The notes beneath the pieces are model-generated. The model saw only the letters and a list, made by a program, of their open reading frames with translations, did not search any database and was not told the origin of the DNA. 64,000 bases of DNA, taken from positions 79,867,114 through 79,931,113 of the forward strand of contig NC_090984.1 in NCBI RefSeq assembly GCF_041146395.1. The letters are read 5' to 3'. Of the stretch, positions 48,091 to 57,300 are shown one piece after another (within the stretch, counting starts at the first letter, position 1; each line of letters begins with the position of its first letter). The position numbers and the translations under genes are program-made. This stretch comes from Eulemur rufifrons (lineage: Eukaryota > Chordata > Mammalia > Primates > Lemuridae).

Positions 48091-48689
48091 TGATTATGTT
48101 GTTTTTCTGGCAATTATTTAGTTCTGTGGAATTTCCTCCATCTTATGGAAGACGAGCAGTAAAATTTAAATCATGTGTTCCAGAGTACTTCATTGCTGTG
48201 TAGCAGAACAGCCCTGAAAATGTTGAGTCTGCCCTAAAGCTACAAAGAGAGTTGTATTATGTATGTTTATATGCCACTTCAAATTATGTTTTAGTAAAGC
48301 AAGATATAAATAAACTGAAGAATACTATAGAAAAATGGGAAAAATAATTATACAAGTCCAATTTGCAACCTGTAATAGAAGTTATTCAGTTATCTAAATG
48401 AGTACTAAAAATTTCCCCACATCTGAAGAAGGTTTTTCTTTTGAAAAATGAAGTTACTTAGTTACATTGGCATTTAAATATGAGACATCATTGTATTGTT
48501 GTTATTATGTTCACACCATATTTTATAACATTTAAAGCTGTATATTTTTGCTAAGCATTGCTTTGTCTGCCTTTGGAAAATTTCAATATATTTTATTTTT
48601 ATTACTGTATAGTTACAAATATTTGAATCTCCTTTATGCTTTTATGTTTTACACACTGATTATTTATAATTATTTTAATTCCAAATACT
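48091..48689. other. Unassigned AT-rich DNA
   Basis: No gene or named repeat is recognised. Confidence 0.5.
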
Positions 48690-49341
48690 TGGAGGTTTTC
48701 AAATAGTATTTTTTTTTTTTAGAATTCAGTGGCTTTGATTATATTCAATGGCTTTAAATATATTCACAGAGTTGTGCAACCATCACAATAAATTTTAGAA
48801 CATTCTCGTTATCCCCAAAAGAAACCCATACCCCTTAGCAGTCACCTCCACTTCCATGTTCATAAGATAACCTACACTGTATGATCTTTTTAAATTTATT
48901 GAGATTCGTCTTTTGGCCCAAGATAAGGGCTCTCTTAGTGTATGTTTCATGTTCAACTATATTCTGTTATAGTTGGGAATAGTTTTGATTGATATTCTCA
49001 AATCTTTTATAACTATACTGATTATGTCAACTTTCCCTTTTGATTACTGAGGGAGTGGTGCAGTCTCAATACTTATCTGGAAGTCTAATTTGTCTGAGAT
49101 TAATGTAGCCATTCCAGTCTTCTTATAGTCTTTGTTTGCCTGCTATCTTTTTTCTTTCATTTACTAGCAGTGTTTTTAGATTTCAAGTTGAATTTCTTAT
49201 AGACAGTACATAGTTTAGATGTGCATTTTTATCCATTCAGGAAATCTCTGCTTATTTAAGTTGAATGTGTACTTCATTAATATTTAATATTATCATTGAT
49301 GTGTTTGGATTTAGTTCTATCATTTTATTTGTTTTATGTCT
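48690..49341 (-). repeat. Ancient L1M, 3' UTR then ORF2 5' part, minus strand
   Basis: 48700-48880 is a reverse L1M 3' UTR ('gaattcagtggctttgatta', 'agttgtgcaaccatcacaat', 'agcagtcacctccacttcca'). From about 48890 to 49341 it becomes reverse ORF2 endonuclease-region sequence ('ctgagattaatgtagccatt', 'tatagacagtacatagttta', 'atttttatccattcaggaaa'). The intervening ORF2 is missing, so an internal deletion or two elements are needed. The same element resumes at 50167. Confidence 0.6.
49335..49341. repeat. Left 7-base direct repeat at L1 49342-50159
   Basis: TATGTCT, repeated at 50160-50166. The surrounding L1M reads through in register when one copy and the insert are removed. Confidence 0.65.
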
Positions 49342-50159
49342 AAAAATAAAACCACCTACCTACAACGAACTGATCTTTGACAAAGCAGACAACAACATAC
49401 ACTGGGGAAAAGAATCCCTATTCAAGAAATGGTACTGGAAAAATTGGATAGCCACATGCAGAGAATTAAACAGGACCCCTACCTCTCACTACTCACAAAA
49501 ATGAATTCAAGATGGATAAAAAGACTTAAATCTAAGGCATGAAACCATAGGAATTCTAGAGGAAAATGTAAGGAAAACTCTTCTATATACGGGGTTAGGA
49601 GGCAGAGAATCTATGACTAAGACCTCAATGACAATCATGGCGACAAAAAAAAATTAATAAATGAGATTTGATTAAACTAAAAAGCTTCTGCATGGCTAGG
49701 GAAAGAATCAACAGAGCAAACAGACAATCTACAGAATAGGAGAAAATATTTGTAAGATATACACCTGATAAAGGGCTAATATCCAAAATTTACAAATAAC
49801 TCAAGAAAATCATCAAGGAAAAAAAAAAACAACCCTATTAAAAAGTAGGCAAAAGACATGAACAGAAGCTCCTCAAAAGAAGAAAGACAAATGGCCAATA
49901 AACATATGAAAAAATGCTCAATGTCACTAATCATCAGGGAAACACAAATTAAAACCACAATGAGATATCACCTTATCCCAATTAGAATGGCTTTTATTAA
50001 AAAGTCCAAAACCAATAGATGCTGGCAATGGATACATAGAGAAAGGAATGTTTCTACACTGTTGGTTGGACCACAAATTAGTACAACTCCTATAGAAAAC
50101 ATCATGGAGATTCCTCAAAGAACTAAAAGTACACCTACTATTTGATCCAACAATACCAC
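49342..50159 (+). mobile_element. L1 ORF2 piece truncated at both ends, plus strand
   Basis: About 818 bases of strepsirrhine-type L1 ORF2 C-terminal region in plus orientation, from 'aacgaactgatctttgacaa' to 'atttgatccaacaataccac'. The cysteine-rich motif is present but decayed (near 50030-50090). There is no ORF2 end, 3' UTR or poly(A). It lies within the older minus-strand L1M and is flanked by a 7-base direct repeat. The 79- and 95-codon frames here are its broken pieces. Confidence 0.82.
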
Positions 50160-50166
50160 TATGTCT
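50160..50166. repeat. Right 7-base direct repeat at L1 49342-50159
   Basis: TATGTCT, copy of 49335-49341. Confidence 0.65.
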
Positions 50167-50600
50167 TTTATTTTTTATTCTTTTTTATTGATTAAATGTA
50201 GAAGACTTGCAATGCCATAGGTATATTTGCCAATTTATTATGCTATAGTTTCCATAAGCCACATATATGCATAAGTATATCCCATATATATTTCCAAAAA
50301 CTAAATTTGAAAGTTTTTGTTTCAAAGAGTCATGTCTAGTTTAAAGAAATTAAGATAAAAAAATTATTTTTTTCAGCCTAAAGAACTTTCTCTTGTTTCT
50401 CTTCTAGTGCAGATCTGCTGATAATGTTTCCCCCAATTTTAATATATTTGAAAATATCTCTATTTGCCTCCTTCTTTTAAGGTTACAGCCTGAATTAAGA
50501 AATTTTCTTCCTTTTTTCAGTAATGTAAATGTTTGTTCTAGTGCCCTGTGATCTCCAAAGTTTCTGAAGAAAACTCAGTAAGATTTTTATAGATTTATAA
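50167..50600 (-). repeat. Ancient L1M continued: ORF2 start and ORF1 C-terminus, minus strand
   Basis: The minus-strand L1M continues after the inserted L1. 'cctaaagaactttctcttgt', 'ctagtgcagatctgctgata', 'atctctatttgcctccttct' and 'ggttacagcctgaattaag' follow the reverse complement of the L1M ORF1 C-terminal region. It is cut off on the right by the LTR that begins at 50612. Confidence 0.55.
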
Positions 50601-50611
50601 TGTATGCAATG

Positions 50612-51104
50612 TGTGATGGTTAAATGTACATGCCAACTTGACTGGGCCTTGGAGTACCCAAATATTTTGTTAAATATTATTTCTAGGTGTGCCTGTGAGG
50701 TTGTTTCTGGATTAGATTAACACTGAAATTTATAAACTGAATAAAACAGATTGCTCTCTTCAATGTGGGTGAGCCTCATCTAATCTGTTAAAAGCCTGAA
50801 TATAATAAAAGCCTGAATAAGAAAGAATTTTCTGTCTTTGTCAGTTTTGGAAATGAGACATTGGTCTTCTCTTCCCTTCAGACTTGTACTCAGACTAGAA
50901 CTTACAATACCAGACTTTCTAGTTCTCAGGCCCTCAGATCTGGTCTGGAATTTATACTACTTAAACCATCGGCTCTACTGGATCTCAGTCCCTTGGACTT
51001 GGACTGAAAGTATACCGTTGGCTTTCTTGTGTCTGCAGCTTGGCAACTGCATATCTTGGACTTCTCACGTGAGACACTTCTCTTTCTCTTGCTCTTCTTC
51101 CCTC

Positions 51105-51136
<32 letters not shown>

Positions 51137-51190
51137 TGTGTGCGCATGTCTCCTATTGATTCTGTTTTTATAGAGAATCCAGACTAATAA
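50612..51190 (+). repeat. MLT2-like LTR (ERVL class), 5' LTR
   Basis: It begins TGTGATGG and ends near CTAATAA. It follows the MLT2/ERVL LTR order: 'gccaacttgactgggccttg', 'gaggttgtttctggattaga', 'gtgggtgagcctcatctaat', repeated 'ggactt/cggctc' blocks, then 'cctattgattctgtttttat' and 'gaatccagactaataa'. A TG microsatellite has expanded at 51103-51143. About 579 bases long. Retroviral LTRs hold promoter and polyadenylation signals, but none is claimed to be active here. The 111-codon plus-strand frame (50838-51173) is chance. Confidence 0.75.
51103..51143. repeat. (TG)n microsatellite in LTR
   Basis: About 20 TG units with one TATG interruption and a TGCG end. Confidence 0.95.
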
Positions 51191-51196
51191 TGAGTT

Positions 51197-51213
51197 TTAA
51201 TACCAAGAGTGGT
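51197..51213 (+). other. Degenerate primer-binding site of the ERVL relic
   Basis: Lies 6 bases after the LTR end. A CCAAGAGTGG core matches the usual ERVL layout of a Leu-tRNA-type primer site, with the leading TGG altered to TAA. Confidence 0.5.
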
Positions 51214-51384
51214 TTTAGAAGAGCATAATTTAAAGGATGCGTATGATGAATTGGTTATAGGGTTTCTGTAATTGGCTCCCCATCTGATTAGACTTAAATA
51301 CAATAATCATTCTATCTTCAGTAGTAAAGAGAACATTGATAGTCTGTGGCCTGATCTGGCAATGGAGATATACAAAATATCTCC

Positions 51385-51607
51385 AGTGGGGAGGGATATA
51401 TACCTACCTGATGGGTGCAACGCGCACTATCTGGGGAACAGACACGTCTGGGGCTCTGACTTGGGGGGAAAGGTGGTACATGGGCAACGTATGTAACCTG
51501 CAATTCTGTATCCCCCATAACAATAAGATGACATAAAAAAAAAAAAGAAATGAAACAACAAATTCAGTAAAGATCATTCATAGCCAAAAAAAAAAAAAAA
51601 AAAAAAA
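51385..51607 (+). mobile_element. Strepsirrhine L1 3' UTR end with two A-tracts, plus strand
   Basis: From 'gtggggagggatatatacct' through 'gggaacagacacgtctgggg' and 'tcccccataacaataagatg' to an A-run at 51535-51546. About 40 bases later a second A-run occurs at 51586-51607. It is a severely 5'-truncated L1 that landed in the gag region of the ERVL relic. No target-site duplication is evident. Frames of 66-74 codons on either strand are artefacts. Confidence 0.75.
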
Positions 51608-54010
51608 GAAATAAGCATCTGAGTGACTGTATATACACTTTCAAACATTTTTGGAAATCTAATGAATATAATGAAGTTGGCTGGTTGCTACTGTTACTAG
51701 ACAAAATGATGAAATGAAAGGATGAGCTCAGGGATTTGAATTCCCAGCTCAAGCACCACATAAATGACCTGAAGCTTCTATGTGTGCTCTAAAGAAGACC
51801 CTTATCTCCTGTAGCTACAAGGGCTGAGACTGCTGAAAATCAAACACAAAATCGCAGCTGGAGATTCACTGAATTACAAAGCAAGTTGATCTCCCAGCAT
51901 GCAGAGTGTCTACTATTGAAGTTAGGGGCATTGATTGGGAAATAAGGGATCCTGTTAATTAGAATAGGGGCATGTGGAAGACCCTGATGAAACTGAGAAC
52001 ATTGAACTGCTAAATTCTGATGCCTTCTTTTCCAGTGGAAGAGGCATCCCCACCCCCAGAGAAAGAAGCCTGTTAATCCCCAATGCTAGCAGCCTTTTCA
52101 GCTCCATCTGAGGGGATTAACCCTGTTTTGCTTAAGGAAAGTGTAATGGTCTGACTGAGACAGCTACCATACAAGACAAGACAGATTCTCCTCAGCACCC
52201 ACTCACCACTCCTTTTTGTTTCTAGACCTTTAATTAGACTCAAGTCCCAGCAGGCCCCTAAGGTGAAGGACAAAATATGACCCATGAGAATGTGTGCTGT
52301 CTTTCAAGAGAATTACTTGAGTTTTGTAATTTAGAGAGACAGAAATCTGGGGAACATATGTGGGAATAGATAGAGAGCCTACTAAACTATTTCTTAAACT
52401 GTATAAGCAGAAAGGTTCTAGGTCAAGTGAACAAAAGTCTAACCTGATTTATGAAAACAGAGAATCATGCATCCTCTCAATCAATTATAGACTCAAGCCA
52501 GTTTACAGACCCAGAATCCCCTGAATTAAGGGGATGCTAGTTCCTCTTGAGGAAGGATCCCAGTAAACTACCAGAAATTTATACTGGTAAATTTTTACCT
52601 AGCCTTACCCTAAGGGATCTATGGCCCTTTACCAGGATAATTGTGCATTGGGGAAAAGAAAATAATCAGAACTCTGGGGCCTACTGGACATTGGCTCTGA
52701 ACAGACACTAATTCTAGGAGACTCAAAACATCACTGTGGTCCAGCAGTCAGAGGAGGATATTCATGGAGTTCAAGTGATCAATGGAGTTTTAGCTCAGGT
52801 CTATATCACAGTGAGCTCAGTAAGCCCTGAATCTATCATGATGTAATTTTCCCAGTTCTGAAATGAATAATTAGAATAGACATATTTAGTAGCTGGCAGA
52901 AGTTTTGCATTTGTTACCTGACCTGTGGAAGGAAGGCTAAGTGGAAGCCATTAAAACTGCCTCTACATAGGAAAATAGGACACCAAAAGCAAGACCACAT
53001 TCCTGGAGAGATTGAAGACATTAGTGCCACTATCAGGGACTTGAAAGATGCAGGGATGGTGATTCCTACCATAGCCCCATTCAACTTGCCTATTTGGCCC
53101 GTACAGAAGACAGATGAGTATTGGAGAATGACAGTCGATTATCATAAATTTAATTAGACTGTAATTCCAATTGTAACTACTATACCAGACATAGTTTCAT
53201 AACTTGAGGAAATTAACACATCTTCTGGTACCTGGCAAATGCTCTTTTCTCCACATCTGTTAGTAAAGACCACTAGAATCAGTTTTCTTTCAGCTGGCAA
53301 GGCCAGCAATACACTTTTACTGTCCTACTTCATGGGTATAGCAACTCTCCATCCTTATATCACAATTTAGTTTGCAGGGCTATTGATTGCCTTTCCCCTC
53401 TATAGATATCACACTGGTCCATTATATTGATAACGTTATGTCTATTGCACCTAGTGAGCAAGAAATAGCAACTACTCTAGACTTACTGCAAGACTAGAGT
53501 GTAATGAATAAACTCTTCAAAAATGCAGAGGCCTTCTTGTATAGTGAAATACCTAGGGGTCCAGTGGTGTGGGGCATGTCAAGATATCCCTTCTAAGATG
53601 AAGGATAGTTTTTGTATCTATCCCTTCCTACAACCAGTGGAGGCACAATGCTTAGTGGACCTCTTTGGATCTTGAAGGCAGCATATTTGTCACTTCAGTA
53701 TGTTACCCTTGCCTATTTACCATGTGATCCAAAAAGCTGCTAGTTTTGAGTGTCTCCTAGAACAAGAGAAGGCTATGCAACAGGTCTAGCTACTGTACAA
53801 GCTGCTCTACCACTTGGGCTATATGATCCATCAGATCCAATGATGCCATCCTCTACAGATAATTACTCTCCTTTTAGGAAAAATCTCTTGGCCATAGTAG
53901 AAACTGAATACTTCACCATGATTCATTAAATTACCATACAACCTGAGCTGTCCATCAGGAATTGGGTATTATCTGACTCACCAAGCTGTTGGTTTGGGCT
54001 CCAACATTCA

Positions 54011-54099
54011 ATTTATGATTCTTGTCTTAATTGCCATAAATGACTGTAAATAAAAACAGAGCATATGAAAATAATTTTTATTAATATTACTAAGGATAA
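54011..54099. other. Short unassigned stretch
   Basis: Between the ERVL relic and a MIR, with no recognisable content. Confidence 0.4.
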
Positions 54100-54312
54100 A
54101 TATTGAATAAATGCCAAGTGTGGTTCACCATACTAGTCCTTTCATATACATTTAATCATCTTAACACTTTCAAAGTAAAGTTGTACCAATTTATCAACTT
54201 TTCAAGCAAAATCAAAACCAAGCAAAAACTGTCACTGAAATTAAGTAACCTGCCCAAACCATCCAGGCAGCTAGTAAGTAGTGAAATCTTTCTCAAACCA
54301 AAGCTGGGGGAT
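54100..54312 (+). repeat. MIR SINE, plus strand
   Basis: 'ctttcatatacatttaatca', 'tcttaacactttcaaagtaa', then 'gtcactgaaattaagtaacc', 'tgcccaaaccatccaggcag' and 'ctagtaagtagtgaaatctt' give the MIR order. The 105-codon frame at 54103-54420 lies across it and is chance. Confidence 0.75.
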
Positions 54313-57300
54313 TTCAATAGCAATTTTCCAGATTCTACTCCCAGTACATTTATTTTCCTTATTTATTTATTTATTTGCTTTGTTTTTGGTAAAACAGTGA
54401 GGAAGGAAGAGGTAGAATAAAAAAAATAGAGGATAAAATTCAAAATTCAACAATTTGGTTTACAGGAAGTTGACAGAATATTTGGAATCCTAAACCTGAA
54501 TACAAGGAAATTTTAGGATTTAATGAATTTATAAGATTAAGAATATAGTCTTTTATATTTCACTACTCACAGTCTTATGACAAAGTGTCATAGCACTGAC
54601 ATTATTTATATTTGAATAAATTTATTTTTTTTCAATTTATAAGAGAAAATTTATCAAAAATTGCAGACTTTGTTTTATTAAAGAAGAAACTTACACACTG
54701 GGACAGAATTTCCCAAGCAGGTATTCTGAGGATATGTGTGGGTATTGCTTGGGATTATTTTCTCATTATGGTTATTTATATATCTCATTAATTTTTTGAA
54801 GAACCTTTCTAAATTTACTTAAGAAAAATAAGAAAACAAATTTACTAAAAATTTACTGAACTCATTTGGTCTATTCACTTTACTGTAAAAAAGATGCTGC
54901 TACAAAATTGGTATAAAAGTTACTTTTAATTGGAGGAACTGGGCAGACGGACTGAATATCTTATTGAAAATAAATAAAATATACTAAACTGTCAAATTAT
55001 CTTGTAGATTTGTTATTATTTTTTGCTTATGTGGATCCAAAAATACCCAATGTTCAAAGGTTATGTTGGATGATTTCTTCTCCGAATTGCAATTTTTGAA
55101 AAAAGCATATATTAATTCCCTATTATGTAGACAGCAAGGAAGTAATGGTGGGAGAGAAGAGATGAAGAGTTTAAAATAGAATCAGTCTGATCATTACAGG
55201 AAGAGACCCCAGGTAATTCACATTTCAGCATGACATTTTTTTCAAAATTTTATTATTTCATAATTTTATTTGCATGGAAATTACATCATTTTAGTGTTCT
55301 AAAAATAAATATGTAAAAGTGTTTGGTATAAAAGATCTCATTTAAATAAGGATAAAATTGGTTAACTTAAAATAAAATACTAAGAAAATATATCCAATGA
55401 TTTTATTTTATTATATGGGATCTTTACAAGAATGCACCCCTTCATTATGCAAGTTTATCATGTATCTATAATTCCCAGTTTATTAAATATAAACAGTAAG
55501 ATAAACTAAGGCATTTAGAAAATAATGGTTGTGAATAATATATTGTTAAATAAAAAGAAAGCTAATTCATGATGAGATCAAACAAAGAAAACTAATATTA
55601 TTATACCTAATAACAGTTGTGTCATATCACCAAAACCTTAGTAAAGCCCTGCTGGTTTTCTGTTTCTTCATTGCTCATTGAAAACCAAACTAAGCTCTAC
55701 ACAAACTATTATTAACAGATTAACAAAATCTGTCCAAGCAGAATATTCTGTTTAAATCTTTATTGTGATAAATTATTTTTCTATCCTGAAAAATGTTTGG
55801 ATAGTGTCAATAATATTGGTCTGACAATATTCATGATGATATGTTTTTATTTAATAAGAATTTTTATTATATAATGGTAAATATTAAATAAGGAAAATAT
55901 ATAGAACATATAATACCTAGATTATATAGGAAGGATAATGGATAAAACAAGAATAAAGCAACTACATTTCTTTTTATGCTCCTTGGTTCAGTGTAGAAGA
56001 TACAAAATAAATTGAATATAGTGAAGAAACATAAAATAATTCTCTTCATAGGATAAAACAGGCTCAGTGGAAAAATATAGAAATTCTTCTATCAGGAATG
56101 ACATTTATTGTAAACTCCACACTTTGAAGTTTTTTGTATTCTGAAACAGCATGTTTGTAAAGAAAGAAATGTGATATGTTTCAAACAATATTTGGATAGT
56201 TAACTTGATTTGAAAATTAATTTTTTATATCTTAGCTGTTATCTTTAAAGAAATTGTTTTTGTATTGTGTGTGTGTGTGTGCGCGCGCGCGTGCACCCAC
56301 CTGTACACACACACAAATTAGAGAAATCAACTGAAGACATAAACAATGATAATCTGGCTATGGCTGAGAAAAAAAATCTGCTCTTTGGCACTAATTTCTT
56401 AATTAAGAGCTTTCAGCCAGCTTCTATTTCAATCGTGTTTTTTTTTTTTCTTTTATTTCAGATATGCCAGTTAGAGAACATGGTGTCAATTATTTATTAT
56501 AAAGTTATTTAGCAACTAAGACTGAAATAGTGGAAGCAATGTATGTTAAGGTATCTTAACATTTATTTGTGAGAAGGCAGCATTCAAGTAGCCTAGAGGG
56601 AATAAATCTCTTTAATTTCCAGATTCTCCAATAATGTTTTGCATGTAGTTTAGGATCTCCAGACCTCTAGGTGCTTCTAAAATCTTTTAGCTGCTGGCAT
56701 AAGGAATAAAATGCCTCATAAATATTTTTCTCAATTCTTTTATTAAGGGATTTTAAAATAGAAAATGTTTGGATATTGCTTATCCAGGTGATTAAAATGA
56801 ATTTATAGTGATAAAATAATTAAACACATTAAAATAGTTATTAAAAAAGATATTTTGTTTTCTTTTTAGAAATTTCTTCTTTTCAGAAAACTGGGCCTCC
56901 AGAGGAAGCCTCTGATCCTGTTTCTTGTTTTGCAACTATTTAAGTACCTGAAACTTGAGTTTCTAAATTCTTATTTCAGGAAGTTTTAATAACCTAATTC
57001 GGAAAGGGTCTCTCCTTTGAAATTTGCAATTTAAAGGCACAATAACATATTTACAAAAACAACAAAATAATGTCTTTCTTAAACTATAGAAATGGTCCCT
57101 AGTTGATATAAATATTTTCTTGCATTTTTCCAAATTACCACCTTTGCATAAACTACTTTGTAAGTCTATTAATAAATATAACAGGGGTTGAATCAAATCT
57201 ACTGTGTAGTGATCTAAATAACTGTGTGGCAATTAATTACATAGAACATAAAAAAACTGTAACTCACCATGAAATGGCTCTTCCCTTTATGTTTTATAGA

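Larger units (their letters stand above)
51191..54010 (+). pseudogene. ERVL-type endogenous retrovirus internal relic (gag-pro-pol remnants)
   Basis: This follows the LTR directly. At 51197-51213 'taataccaagagtggtt' sits where the tRNA primer-binding site belongs and fits a tRNA-Leu-type site with decay. 51610-52610 is noncoding-looking gag-region sequence. At 52681-52701 the frame reads LLDIGSE, the place of the aspartic protease D-S/T-G site with the middle residue changed to I. From about 52990 to 53900 reverse transcriptase segments are readable in shifting frames (for example WRMTVDYHKFN followed by a stop at 53121-53156, and YIDN at 53423-53434 where the catalytic Y-x-D-D is expected). 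RNase H-like sequence may follow to about 54000. Many stops and frameshifts, no env and no 3' LTR are seen. An old, inactive provirus relic. Confidence 0.72.

Noticed and set aside
50838..51173. 111-codon frame with a cysteine/valine-rich end
   Set aside because: It lies in an ERVL-type LTR and reads through a TG microsatellite.
54103..54420. 105-codon plus-strand frame
   Set aside because: It lies over a MIR SINE and a (TTAT)n tract. No domain is seen.
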